Source: Neelides folsomi (lineage: Eukaryota > Arthropoda > Collembola > Neelipleona > Neelidae). Taken from it: a DNA stretch of 64,000 nucleotides. The notes beneath the pieces were generated by a model. The model saw only the letters and a program-made list of their open reading frames with translations, had not been told where the DNA came from and did not search any database. The translations under genes and the position numbers were made by a program. The stretch is taken from NCBI GenBank assembly GCA_034687125.1, contig JAQGBZ010000074.1, positions 62,001 through 126,000 on the forward strand. Direction: 5' to 3'. Of this stretch, positions 36,316 through 49,800 are shown in pieces (position 1 is the stretch's first letter; the number at the start of each line of letters is the position of its first letter).

Positions 36316-36922
36316 TTTGATCTGGTTTTTTCCTTTACTGATGCCGTTCACGATGAAAATATAAAAGAATAAAGTAATTAGGATATTGAGCTGCGTAATT
36401 AAAAGATTATGTAAATGCTGAAACTAAATCTCTAGTCCAAACTCACGAATGTTAATTTTTTGCGACTCTTATTTTATTCACTTTAAATTCTCTACAAAAG
36501 TCAAAATAAACCAAACTATGATTTTTTGATAATTAACGATAGTTTCTTTAGTAGGTATTATTATTCGAGATAATTGGGCAATAATTTGTAAGATCGACGA
36601 TTAAACATAAATGTATTATTAACATTACTACATAGTATATACAAAACTGTTAAATGAGTTGAGTGACTTGAGTGATCAATAAGTTGAATCGATGCCTAAC
36701 CAAAAAGTTTATATACAAAAGCTAAAAACTGTATAGGTAGTAGTAATAACAGTAATAAGTCATAAGATAATGTACCATATACTATATGAAATAAAAAAGT
36801 TTATAGAGTATACGAAAGGTACGAGTAAATTGATTAAATATTGAACAAACTTAAAAATAACGGTCGAATTAAATAACTTAATTAAAAACAATTAATAACA
36901 ATTAATAAAGGACCTTAAAATT
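36316..36922. other. Spacer between the Asn-rich gene and the ASTE1-like gene
   Basis: About 600 AT-rich bases containing the 5' region of the Asn-rich gene and the 3' end of the ASTE1-like gene, both on the minus strand. Nothing else is visible. Confidence 0.5.
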
Positions 36923-39256
36923 TCATCCATCCAAAGTCAAATGTTCAAAGTCGGTATTTAGGAGTTCGAACCGGTTGAATGTTTGGTTTTTTCCCAATGT
37001 CCGTTTCTCTTTCTTCTTCTTAGCATTAGTCTGGTCATTTTTTTGAACCTTCAAAGCGGCTTCAGACGCTTCAACCCAACCGAGATGCTCCAGAAATTGA
37101 AGGAGTAAAAGATGAAAAGGAGAATTTTCAACAATCTCTTTTTTCAAAAAATCGAAAATACTTTGCTCAACAGTCTTGCACATAATGTTGTAAATGAGGA
37201 AAGGATTGAGCCAGTGAAATCTTGGTTGTTTGAAGGGTTCCCCAAGAACGTGTAACATCACAGTTCCGTGGTAGACAACGGCCCGCAATTGGCAAAAATC
37301 ATAAACGTGGGAAATCTGATACGACTTCATGAATTTCTTTGTTCCCAGATCCCGAATGGCTCTCATTTTTTTGTAAAATTTGATATTCATTGTAGAATTT
37401 TGGTAAATTTCAGAAATCGTCATCTCCTTCCTTTCATCTGTGGGTTTGGCCATATGGGGATTGCTAAGAGGGAGACAATGTTCTAATACAGAAATCAGTA
37501 CAGCAAGTGAAATTGAGATCCCTCGTTTACGTTCACCTTGCGGCTTCATCTGATTGTAATAAAGGATGCAGATGATCCAATATTTAAGTGCAGGTGGCCA
37601 TTCTTTCACAAAAGCCTCTTGATCCTCGTTTATTTTAAAAGTTTCTAAAAAGACTTTAATGCGATCTGAAAATTGAAGAGAAAATTTATAGCTCGTCGAT
37701 GAATCCAAAATTGAGGTTGGAATTGTCGGAGGCATTTTGGTCTTAAGAGTTACACGCTCAAGTTGAACCCTTTGACGAGAAATTAATGTGATCATTGCAT
37801 CGCCCAAAAGAATTCCTGAGGCAACTTGAAGGAGCGGAACGGCGAGTGCGTGTGTACTTGGACTGGATGGAATTTCCACTTGTGGGGGAAGGAGAATTGT
37901 TTTATTGTGAAGAATGGTCAGAATGCACGCAGGAAATCTCGCTTTATAATGAAAGTCCATCACCCAACTAGGTAAAAGATTCAACTCAAAATTGAATCCA
38001 AAAGACTCGTCTAACATTTCATCAATTTCCACTTCATTTAAACTTTCATCGCCTTTAATATTCATTTCTTCTAATTCCTCAACAAGACTTTGGATTTCGT
38101 TTTCCCTGTTTGAATCCACACTTTCAGATCTTTCATTCAACATTGAACTGATCTTAGAAATTTCAGTGACGTCTAAATATTTTCCTAATGGTGTACAATT
38201 CCTGACCCGGTTCAATATCTCGTCATCTCCACCTTCGCCTTGATAAGAAGCAACGATTTTGACAATTTTATCTTCAATCTTTCCACGATTACTTTCTTTG
38301 ATCGAGGCTAAGAGTTTGCTAAGAGCCGACTCGTACGTTTCTCTTCCAAGCCACTCAAATAATTTAGTAATCCGGTCTGAAGTATTCATCTTATTTCCTC
38401 CTTTAAAGCCTTTGAAGTTGTTGAAGATTCTGGAGTCAATGAGATCATTCCCAAGAACTACAGCTGCGAGTGGGAGTAGGCGAAAATCCTTGAGACCAAA
38501 TTCTTTTTGGCATATCTTCCGAAGTGGAGTTGTTTTCGTTATCATTGCAAAAACCTTCCGTTTTCCATTGGAACGTCCTTGGTCCTTTTTTAATTGAACT
38601 TCCCGAAATTCAAGATTGTTAAGCGGAATAATTGGCAAACTTGTGTAAATGTGAAAGTCTGAGTCATTGCTGAGAATGGGGCAGTTCAATTTAGCAGCAA
38701 GGGAAGCAATCGAATCATCTGCTTCAAATTCAGCTTGAAAATGAGTAATTTTCTGCTCGACTAGGATCTCATAAAATACTTGCTGTAAATAAGATGTAAA
38801 CTTTATTAACTAACATGTAAAATAAATCTCCAAATTTATAATATGAATTAAGTGTATTTGATATTTTATTAAATATTATATATATATTTCACTGACGGAA
38901 AAACCACAAGCTCTGCAGTGAGCACCAGGAGTGTAGTCTCGAACATTTTTCCTAATTGTCTCTTTCAATCGGTTAATACTCGTTTTAATCTTTCCATTAT
39001 TCTCATACGCGCCGTCGAGTATGACAAGAGGAACAATTCCAGCTCGTTGCAAACTGAGAAAGAAATTTCTTGCATTCTGGCCAAACGCCGCAAGGTCGCC
39101 TCCAAGTAGATATGAGCAATCATGAATGTTGTGCATACATAAATGAAACTTTAAATTGTTCCCGTCAATTACGACCGGCGAGTTCCAGAGGTAAATATAT
39201 TCACTGTACTTTTTCTGGTACTCTGACAAGAATTTGGTTAGTCCGTGAACGCCCAT
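36923..39256 (-). CDS. ASTE1: Asteroid homologue 1 (ASTE1)-type XPG-like nuclease, 2 exons
   Basis: Seen: exons 39256-38897 and 38782-36923 join in phase 0 into about 739 residues. The XPG-N region starts MGVHGLTKFLSEYQKKYSEY and contains VVIDGNNLKFHL and VILDGAYE. The XPG-I region reads EADDSIASLAAKLNCPILSN and then DSDFHIY, with the acidic metal-binding residues kept. The remaining 480 residues are family-like, with an acidic linker and a lysine-rich end (KKKKEKRT). Known: Asteroid proteins are structure-specific nucleases of the FEN1/XPG clan; Drosophila asteroid affects EGF-receptor signalling in the eye and human ASTE1 acts in end resection control. The start directly follows a 3' splice acceptor (TTTTCAG|ATG), so a 5' UTR exon lies upstream. 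The donor of exon 1 is TCC|GTCAGT, a weaker GT site chosen because it alone restores the frame. Confidence 0.88.
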
Positions 39257-42026
39257 CTGAAAATAAACCATCATTCAGTTAATTACTCAATGATTAAACA
39301 CGTTTGATAAAAGCGTTATTTTGGGTTATTTAAAATAATGATATTCTATTTAAACAGCTTTTAATACTCTAATCCTCAAATAATTTTATAAAGGCATTTA
39401 ATTAGAGAGTTAGACAAATGTAATATATTACATGTACTGTACTTGAATAGTGTAAAATAACTCACCATTAACCATCAATTGAATTTAAGCCTTAACAAAA
39501 TATAAAATGACTTGAAACGAAATCTTTTCGGCCATAAATATATAATCATAAACCAAATATTGTCAATAATAATTGACTAAAGATTATTAAGAACACGAAC
39601 TTTGAAGAACGCAATACGCAATATGCAATAAATGCAAAAACCATGTGCTTTCGAATTTCTATTTCAATTTGATCATTGTGGACTGGAGGAGTTCGATATG
39701 TGAAATCAAATATTAGTTTCATTATAACTATCAAAATCTCGTAACGCCCTTGAGACCTATACCATCTCTAATTGCCAATCTCAAAAGCATGCTAAGACTA
39801 AAGAGCAACCTAAAATGCTTTGTGAGAGTAATCCTTCCTTTAATATTCAACTAAGGTTTGCCGTGGGTTTATTAGAATCATTCACCTTCATCAATTGATC
39901 AATAAATAACTTTCTTTATCATAATCTCAATATTTTGATTTTATGATTATTGTTAAACCATTTTGAAGGTCTTTCTCTTGCACTTTTTGACATTTAAGAG
40001 ATCAACTAAATTTTTTATGCTAGTTAGCAGTTAGCACGCAACTGTCAAATTGTTCAAAAGGAGTAGAATAATAAATAATAATTTATTTAAAAAATAGTGA
40101 ATAATAATTTAATAATATATATAAATGAAACGTACAATTAAAAGTGTGTACGGGCTTTCTTGATTGAGTTTCAAAGGATTCGAATCCTTTGAAACTCAAA
40201 TAAACCAGTTTTTAATTGTATCATGTGAGGATTGAAAGACTGAATAGAGAATCATATGTTTTCTTTATTTGAATCAATTAGACCTTCACCTAATTCATAT
40301 TATATTATATTATAGCATCGATTGCATTTTGGCACTGAAATGTACTGTTGCATTGTAGGATTTTTCACTTCCCATATTTATACCAAATGTTGGTAAAATA
40401 TTAAAATAAGGATAACGGCTATATAGTAGATTATAAAATAAATTATGATAAATATTGATACGATACACGTATTTCTAATTCAATAGGATTTTGATAGAAT
40501 TAATTAAAAATATATAGAAATATTCTTTAACTATCGACTCCTTTAACTATCACATGTTATATGATAGGAACTACTTACATATTACACACGTGTTGCAAAT
40601 AAGTGATATGTGAAATTAAGTTTATACTTAATCAGTCCAATCATAACCAGTCTAGAGCGAAAGTAAGAGATAGGGAAAAATAAAGTTTTTTCACTGAAAA
40701 CAAGGATAATAAATGCCATGTTTATTTGTTGAAGGTCAAGTTCATATTTAAGCATTTCGAGTAATATATAATAATCACTTTAATATTTAATGTTTTAAAA
40801 ATCGTATCTTTTGAAATTTGATACAATTATCATAAGGTTTTCCTTACATTAACACATTTATAATATTAAAAAGAGTGTTGAATAATTTAAATATTCATAT
40901 GTATTTGTATGTATGTATGTATTATTTGGACATTGGCTCAATAATAACATAATGAGAATAATGATATACACAATTAGTACCTATATTATATGTATTGTTA
41001 CATATTCTCGCTGAGTTAAAGAATAATTTGATCGAATCCAGCAAGTAGCACACCATTGGCAATTTAAAAAATGTTTCTCACAAGAAATTAAAAATCTCCC
41101 ATAATGAATGTTTTATAAATTACAATTAATTACATAAACTATGTATAAAATTAAAATAATGGAATCGGCTGGAATAATTCATCGCGTGTTAAAAATTAAT
41201 AAACCAAAAAACCACCTGCACTGTATTTAATTTGCTAATTGTTTTTATGTACTTATGTCTAGTTTTAATATACATAGTACATTGGAATCATATTAAACTT
41301 TTCTTAATTTGAAGTACGCTGTTTAATACGATAATTAAATATCGAATCAACTTCAGGTAGCATTAAGAAGGTGGTGCAGTTTTTTGCTCCTGATATTTAT
41401 GTAAAATAGCATTTATTTGATATACAGAAGATTTGTAATATAATCAGCGTATGAGCTTCTATAAATTATCTAGCGAACAATATTTTTTGCCAATTACAAC
41501 GAGGATGTGTCGTCCTTACATTTAACCACTCAGAGATATACTTCTGATTAGCGATGTTACAGGTTAGCAATGAAAGTTAATGAAACTGAAACAATACATA
41601 AATGATCTTACTTGAGGCTGTGGAGTTCCCCATGCACATTTGGGAGATTTTTCTTTTACACTCTTACCTGTTTCTTTATCTTAACCATCCTTCCAATCGC
41701 ATAATAACCTCTCCCGATCCTCAGCCTTCTGTATTACTTACGTAGGCAATACCTCACTATTGGCGTCTCGGAATATTAAACTTGAATGTATGAGGTACAA
41801 GAGTAGAGCAAAAGAAATTTCCATTAACTCCAGTGCTTTGATTTGATGGACCTGATATGATTCGAGATCTCAACAATTCCATTGCATTTTTCTCCAGTTG
41901 ACATTCAGTCGTCGTCGAGTGTTGGCCTCTTCTTAACATATCAGATTTTAAGACCGGGCTGCTTTGGTCAGAGTCAGCTAAATAATATTTAACAAGTTTT
42001 TATTATATAAAATATACTGAGTTAAA
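39257..42026. other. AT-rich divergent intergenic region between ASTE1-like (-) and carboxylesterase (+)
   Basis: About 2.8 kb without a supported gene. It holds the presumed promoters of both flanking genes and a short TATG microsatellite near 40909-40921. It also holds the nested inverted repeat at 40133-40220, listed separately. A 60-codon open frame on the minus strand at 41757-41939 has no splice or family support. Confidence 0.5.
40133..40220. repeat. Nested inverted repeat with a perfect 36-bp palindrome
   Basis: The core at 40164-40199 is a perfect palindrome without spacer: an 18-base arm TTGAGTTTCAAAGGATTC is followed at once by its reverse complement. Outer 11-base arms, TACAATTAAAA at 40133-40143 and TTTTAATTGTA at 40210-40220, are also complementary. 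No coding capacity or target-site duplication is evident. Confidence 0.85.
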
Positions 42027-45000
42027 ATGACTATAATCTCATCAACAGTGTTTCTGTTGGACGTTCTTTGTTCCTTTGTTCCTTATTGTCAATTGCAATT
42101 TGCAATTCCTGAGATTAGTCCCCCGTCAAATGACATTTCCTTACGATCACTCGACTTGCCATTTGAACCCAGAGAGAAATATCCTATTGTCCATACAAAC
42201 ACGGGTTCTCTTCAGGGATACACAATGACCACAACAAATGCTAGAGAAATTTATGCATTTGAAGGAATTCCTTTCGGTAAGACAATTATTGCTATTAAGC
42301 TAAAAATTTTATTGTATTAGTTTTTCAAATAAAAACTGTAATCATATTTTAAATACTAAACATGATTTTTAAAAATATTTGTATATGAATTATTACACAC
42401 TTGAGTAAAATATTAGTCTCGGAATTTGAACTACTGATTATCATTGTTAATTAACCCGTAAGTGTCCATTCTTTCTGCCAATCTAATGCAGTCTATTGCA
42501 CTTATTGCAAATAAATACTTGAATATGTGTGTACTGCTATATAATACGGTAAAATGCAATAAACAAATGCTTACTTTTAAATATTAGGGGAGGCACCAAC
42601 TGGCGAAAGGAGATTTAGGGTAAGTAAATTGCATTATGTATTTTGAAGATTTAAGGAAAAAATCAATAAATAATTTTATATAATCCAAAATAGTCGGCAT
42701 TTCCGAAGAAGCCATGGCATGGTGTGAGAAGTGCGATGAAGCCTGGATCAATTTGCATTCAGCTTCATGCCGTTAAGCTCCTTCGAGTGATGGGATCAGA
42801 AGATTGCCTCTTTCTCAATATTTACACACCTGAGCTTCCTAGAGGAGAGAAACACCCCAAAATCCCAGTTCTCATTCAAATGCATGGAGGTGAGTCAAAC
42901 CAAGAAGGTCATTTTTTAAATAGCGTAAACTCGAATTGGTAAATAATCTCCACTTTATGAAATAATGTTAGTATTTAATCCAATTGATGCGTACGTGAAT
43001 ACTTTACTTTAGTTGCAAAGCAGAGTTACAGTATAAAATATGTAATTTACGTATGTTATCAATATATAATTATATTATGCACGTGCTTTTATTAACTTGT
43101 ACTGGAAATTTGTACTAATGGTAAATAGTAGTAATATACCTAATGCAAGATCTCAACATAACAAAAATAATATCGTGTACATTACATACCGACTACCTAC
43201 ATATGTATATGGTAGTTCATACGTTTAAATATGCTTGATTTCCTATAGGATCTTACTTGTTTGGAGCTGGATCAGAATATGGACCAAGTTACTTATTAGA
43301 CAAAGAACTCATATTTGTTACCATCAATTTTAGACAAGGAATAATGGGTAAGGTGTTTCTATTATAAAAGCTAATTAGAACTTTTGTTTTGTTTTGCTAT
43401 AAGATTGAGCATCAAAGGTTATCAACTTATCAATAACAAAGCATTTACCATTTTCAGGCTTCTTAAGCACTGGAGACATGGCAAGTCCAGGAAACTACGG
43501 TCTTAAAGTAATCCCTATACCGCTGTATAGTAGTTTTTATTATATAAGAAACATTTTAGTTTTAGTTCAATATTATCATTAATTACAATTTAGAATTATT
43601 GTTGAAATATAAAGGATCAAGCATTAGCAATGAAATGGGTGCATGAAAACATTGCGGCTTTTGGAGGAGATCCGGACAGAATTACAATCATGGGTCAAAG
43701 TTCTGGAGCTGTCTCTTGCCATCTCCATTTGATCTCCAATGTGTCTCGAGAATATTTTTCTGCAGCGGTTTCTCTTAGTGGATCAGCTTTTCTCCATTGG
43801 GGCGTCGTCAAGCAATTTAGACTTGATGCATTTGCAAAGAAAATGGCCCAACAGCTCAGCTGCCCAACTCATCCGAGCCAAGCGATGGTTGACTGTTTTC
43901 GTAAAATCAGCCCAGCAAGGCTTGTAGCTCCACATTTGGCACTTTGGGTAATTATGAATGATTATGATCTACTCTACAAAATTAACCTCATCAAATCATC
44001 ATAAATTTGATGTTAATTTATATTTGAAAAACACAAAAAATTTTATCACGCAGGAATGGTTTCCGTTTCCATTTGTGTTCTTTGGCCCTGCTATTGAACC
44101 AGAACATCCAGATGCTTTCCTCACTGAAGATCCAGAGGTTATTTACGAGCGTGATGGAGTCGCCAAATATCCATGGATGACCAGCATTATGTTAAATGAA
44201 GGTTATGCTGGACTTTACGGTGAGTAAATTCAAAACAAATTTTCATCCAAATAAACCTTCCCATGAAATATTTTAATGTTAGGAATATTGAATATAGAAC
44301 TTTATATACTGATATAGAGAATAATTTTATTTTTAATAACTTTTTTATTCTCATAATAGCCATGAACATTCTTTTGCGATATCAATCATTGAGGCGAAAT
44401 CCTGAAAAATACATTCCACTCTTATTGGACTTTGCCTATTTGAATGGCACCAAAGAGCAAACGAGGGAGTACATTAAAAAAGGAGGAGACTTTTACTTCC
44501 CTAATAAAACTATTCATGAAGTTTCAAGGGAAACTTTTGGCGAGGTAAACGTGCTCACTGAACTATCTCTTTAATATCATATCATGCAAAAATGCAAAAA
44601 TTCTTATTGCTTGTACTATACAGATATATTTTTCTATCCTATCATTAGTTATTATTTATAAACTCTGTAGACGTACATATTGTAAAAATACGTTATTTGA
44701 CAATCATAAAATAAGGAAAAGTGCAAGGGTTTATTTATCAGAAAAAATGAAATAATCTTAGAACTTTGATAATCGTTACATTTGTATGCATAACAGCTTG
44801 GAACTGACCGCTACTTTGCGACGGGAATTGAAAAGGGAATCAAAGCTCACATGCAAGTTGCTCCAGTTTACTCCTACATTCTCTCATACTTGAGCCAGTA
44901 TAACATTGGGACGATAATTGGGCAAATACCGGAAGAACAAGGTTAGCCACATCTTTAAAAAATACGTCCTTAATCAATTGGCTAATCAATGATATTTTTT

Positions 45001-45598
45001 ATTCGCTATCTTTTAGGAATTGCACATGGTGAGGAAAAGAGTGGTTTTGTTTGACGTCTGTAAAACCTTTTTTTATTTATTTCTTTTATCTAAACTTTCC
45101 ACGCAAAATTGATAAATTGGTAAATTGATATTATGTAAGTATAATGTTGTTGTTTGAAATGATAGGAGAAGATATGTTCTTTTATTTTAACTCGACCCAT
45201 TACTCGACCGGTTTCCGTCACAAGGATCCAGAATACGAACTTTCTCAAATCATGATCAATCTGCTGAGTAACTTTGCTCACAAAAGGTGATTTGTCTGAT
45301 TACGTCTTTTACCTACGTCCAAATCCTCCAAATTTTCCGCTTCATCCAATTCCGCAATTTTGTTTTTTAATTAATTCTCTCTCATCCAAGGGAGCCTTTG
45401 TACACGGAGGGTGGCGAAGATAAAAGAATATGGGAGAAGCAGAGCCATCCTTTAAAGCTGAGATTCCTCAACCTCGCAAAGGAGATTAAGATGATTGACG
45501 ATCCATTTCATGAGCGGGTTCAATTCTGGGAAAGTCTTGGGCTCGCCGATGCTCTTCCGCTTAGATCACTCAGCAAATTCAAAAAATATAATCGATAA
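42027..45598 (+). CDS. Secreted type-B carboxylesterase, 12 exons
   Basis: Seen: exons 42027-42276, 42588-42619, 42694-42889, 43249-43347, 43458-43507, 43615-43947, 44054-44219, 44360-44544, 44797-44941, 45017-45028, 45166-45286 and 45391-45598 join in phase into about 598 residues. A signal peptide ([16 protein letters not shown]) precedes [12 protein letters not shown]. The family block [16 protein letters not shown] is intact, as is the oxyanion region [12 protein letters not shown]. The nucleophile elbow is GQSSGA (Ser codon 43699-43701). The acid residue lies in NEGYAGLYG and the histidine in GIAHGED. Known: such alpha/beta hydrolases include juvenile hormone esterases, esterase FE4 and detoxifying esterases. 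The full triad predicts an active hydrolase, but the substrate cannot be read from sequence. Odd: the catalytic His is encoded by a 12-nt micro-exon. Confidence 0.92.
45017..45028 (+). other. 12-nt micro-exon of the carboxylesterase with the catalytic histidine
   Basis: The exon lies between TTTTAG and GTGAGG and completes the residues G-I-A-H-G across two phase-1 junctions. Reading through its donor reaches a stop codon 9 codons later ([10 protein letters not shown]), so splicing here is required for a full-length product. The downstream exon at 45166 supplies EDMFFYF, the normal continuation in esterases. Confidence 0.75.
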
Positions 45599-46820
45599 TC
45601 TCCTATTTTATGATATCGTATATAGGCACATGTGCTACATGCGTGATTTATGATTTGGTGTTTGACTTGATGATAGATACTATGAAGTTATAAAGTATGG
45701 GGATTTATTTAATTTTTTATCTTGAGGATTTTTATTTCAAATATCGTTTCAAAATCAATATTGTTTTTCTTCTTTCAGATTAAGTTGACTCAATTTCAAT
45801 TTTATATTCATATATTTTGCTAAGCCATAATTGTGTCAACATAAATGAAAAACTTGTAAATACAGACAAATCTACACAATAATAAATAAATTAAGAATTA
45901 TCAAAGCTGAAAATAAGAAATTGAGGATGACTCTCTGACATGTTCACTTTTAAATAATAGGTGTTTTTTAACTTAACATCAAGTTTTCTCTAACAAGAGA
46001 TTTAAATTCTACATTTATTCATAAATATGAATAATACTCCTTTAATTAAATCTACACTTGTGAATGTGAATCTTAAAACACTCTTTGCAACATTAATTGT
46101 GTATCTTTGTTTAACAAAAATTATTTTTTCTATAATATTTGAACCAAAGGACTTTTATATAATTAAATCACAGTAAATGGCAAAAACATGAGGGAACTAA
46201 CAATTAAAGACATTTAAAAATGGCTTTGACATTGAAACTGGAGAATACTTACAGATGAAAGTTTTGGGATATTTTGTATCGTCTCTTGCACATTGATTTC
46301 ACATTTGTCTACTTATTCATTTAAATAAGTTAAAAAAATCTAAAAATTAATTTACACGGCTCCAATAAATTATCCACTAAATCATACAATGGATAACTAC
46401 TAAATCCTACAATGATGACAATGAGCTAATATTTTAAAATAAGCTAACCAATAAGATAAATTGTATCACCTAACATAAAGATTACATATGTATACCATCC
46501 GGCATAAATGAATTACAATTTAGCATTGTACACACTACGTAATGTTTGTTGAATTCATCTTAAATTAATGAATCTGCAAGGACTAGACGCATCGTAATAA
46601 TATTGATCTAATGTTATATATAGTATTTTAGCATATTTAGGTATTATGATTATTTAACAAGAAGCAAAAACAATTTGAAAGTCTTATGAGCTCGTAATAT
46701 TAATTATAATTACATATATAATACACAATTATTTATAATGTAGTTTAAGGAGTAAATGTAAATTTCTAATAGTTAATGATGATGTCTATTAATGTGATGA
46801 TAGTGATGAGTCGGAATCAT
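45599..46820. other. Convergent 3' region of the carboxylesterase and u-shaped-like genes
   Basis: About 1.2 kb of AT-rich sequence between two stop codons facing each other. It probably holds both 3' UTRs. No other gene is visible. Confidence 0.5.
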
Positions 46821-49800
46821 CTATTGCACGGGCGTCTCCGCTCTCTTTGGTGGAGAATTGTTCGAGTCAGTGGAAATCTGTGAGGCGGCATTGCAGTAAA
46901 ATTTCTTATGAGCGAGAAATGAGTCAGTGAAATTGAAAGAGATTTTGCAAAATTTGCAATACTTGATCTCCAGCTCATCCTCTGAGTTTTTCCCATTGGT
47001 TGTTATCTTGTCCTTATTAAGTTTCTCCTTCCCGCTCCCATTGGAATTGTCTGAAGAATTTCCTTCAGTCCCATTCTCTTGAGGATTGAGGAGCAGGAAC
47101 TCGTCCGCAACTTCCTCAGAGATCTTATGAACGAGCTTCATGTGGCGGACCACGTTGCCCTTGTAGGATGAGGAATAATTGCAAAGGTTGCAAAAGTGAA
47201 GTTTCCCTTCGCTCTTCCCACTCCCCGGAGACATGAGGAGAAGCGGGTCAGTCGACGGTTGGTCATCGTCCGGACTACTCGGCTGCTTCTTATCCTCCAA
47301 CATTGGTTCGAGGTCAGAGGCTGTGATACAAGCAATATAGTCCCCCTCCTGGAGGTCGCACACCTTCTTGTCAAAATGCATCCGAATATGAGTTCGCATT
47401 CCTCTGAGGGTATTTCCGCGATAACCACAAAGGACACATTTAAATGCACGGATCCCCGTATGAGACTCGAGATGTTTTTGGGCCGCAGACACAGACGGGG
47501 AAAAGATGTCACAGCAGGGGCATTTCCATCCAGTTCCACCGGAACAAGCAGCAGCGTGGGAGGCCATGTCCTCTTCTCCAACTGACACTTTGCATTTCCC
47601 ACATTTGAGAAAAGTCTTGTCCTTTTTCCCTCCGACCATCTTGTGGTTCTCGTTCTTATTCTTCGTACAGTAGAAACTCTGATGAGTTTGGAGATTGTCG
47701 AGTGATGCGAATTTGACTCCACATTTCCCACACGCTCGCCCTTCCTTTTCCACTGGAGATAGTAAGGCGGGCTTTTCCGCGGCCTTTTCGGGAGATTTCC
47801 GCTTTTTGTTCACCGGGCTGGCGGACTCTGATCGTTCACTCGCCTCGCTCTTGATTGAGAGAACTGGCGAGGGCGGCGGCGGGGCTTTGTCTGATGGTGG
47901 CCCTCCACGAGCCGCACAATAATGCTCTTTATGCACCAAGTAATTCTCGTATTTGTAAAATACAATATCGCATTCCACGCATTTGGAAACTCCCCGCTTC
48001 GTCCCGGACACTTGTGGAGCCTGGGCCGGAGTCGCCTGACTGATTGAGTGTTGGAGTGATGCTAAATAGTTCGGATCAAGGAACCGCATGACGATTTCGG
48101 GGCTGAGTGCGCTCATGAGAGCTGCCGTCGCACTCGGCGATCGGCTATTCATTAAAATTTGAGGGTTCAATTTGGCGAGACTCTCGTTGAGTTCCGGAGG
48201 ATTCGACATGAGAAGTTCTGCAAGGCTCTGACCTCCAGCACTTGTAAGAATAGCTCCTCCAGGCAGCTGAGTAGCAATTGGGCTCAATTTCCCTCCTTTT
48301 ACATCTTTTCCCTTTCCCCTCAAAATCCCGTTTAATTTGCTCGGCTCCCGCTCCGGAGTCATTGAAATAACCAAGTTGGAATTAGGCGGTGATGAGCAGA
48401 CTGAACTAATTGATGTAGATGAAGGTCGAGAAATTCGCTTCCCACTCCCGTTGCTCGAATGTCGCTCAGAAATCGGGCTTTCTCTCCCTACCCGGTTTTC
48501 TTTTTCGTCTTCTTCAGGACCCAATGAGCCGCTCCGGATTGTAAGGTCAATCGCAGGGAATTCTGACTCGGAATTTTCAAATTCCATTTTCACTTTCGTC
48601 ATCATTTCTTCTTCCTCGTCGGAGGATCGCGGATGGATCCGCCTGATTGTGTCCTTTGGGTCGTTGAAGACATGGGACGAAGGGGGCGAGGAAGGGTCAG
48701 GGTGCGGGGACAGAAGCGGTTGAAGAGGGGTTGAGGGCAAAGCCTGAACGACTCCATTGGGAAGAACGACAATTGCATTCTGAGATGGGAGAACGTTTCC
48801 AGGAAGGATTTGGGCTCCTTGGATGAAACAATATGGCACAATTATGACTGGATTGGTGGGGAGGACCAGGAATGGCTGTTGAGGGCTCACTTGAGGGCTT
48901 GGGCTCTTGCTACTGTTATTTTCCTTGGTCGTCGTCGTGGACAATTGCGAGACTTGTTGAGCCTTTAAAACGTGGCGAGTAGAGCAGTAGTACTGCTTGT
49001 GAACTCGGAAAGTCTTGATATTAGTAAATTGAATGTCACAATCTTGACAGTATCTATCCAGTGCATTGACCTCTACTCCGCCACTCTTCACAGAGGCCTG
49101 AGACTCTTCGTCGTTCCCGCTTCCCGTGCTCGGAGTCACCGGGGGTCCAGAATGCATCCGCATGTGACGGTTCAAGCTCACTTTCTTGTCAGCTGAATAT
49201 GAACAGTAAATGCAGGCATAGAGTTTCCCCGTTTTCCCATGTTTCCCACTAAGGTTTTCTGGGGAGTCTTCGGGGCGGTCGTCGACGCTTTCCCTCTTAC
49301 TTCCCTTGGTGCTCCCCTCAGGCTTCTCGTCGTTCTCACCCTTCTCACTTGCCTCTTTTCCTACAAATCCATTAATTGTTTAGTACTATGAACTAGATAG
49401 TGTAAATAATATCATGATTACAGATTAATTGGAAGAATGATTTATTACCGGAATCTTTTCTGAAGGAGCAGTAATAGGTTTGATGGGCTTCGAGAGTCCG
49501 TGCAGAGCTGAACTTGATATTGCAAGGTTCACACATAAAGAGTTGTGCTGAAAAAATGAATAAGTATCAGTATGAAATAAAATACCTACACCAACAAATT
49601 ACAAACATCCACATTATACACAAAAGGATGCATTACATATAGGAATAATTTTTCTACAGGAACTCTCGTCCTCGCACATAAATCTTGAGAAGGGTAAATG
49701 GTGAATTAAAAATTTACAATGGAAAAATCTCTATATAAACCTATCGTCTGCTCCTCATTATGCTCGCATTTGATTTTGAACAATTTCCCTAATTTTTTCA

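Noticed and set aside
41757-41939. Minus-strand 60-codon frame upstream of the carboxylesterase
   Set aside because: Not linked by splice phase to any gene and not similar to a known family.
47138-47731. Minus-strand open frame of 197 codons in a second frame
   Set aside because: A shadow of the u-shaped-like zinc-finger exon; basic and cysteine-poor without domain pattern.
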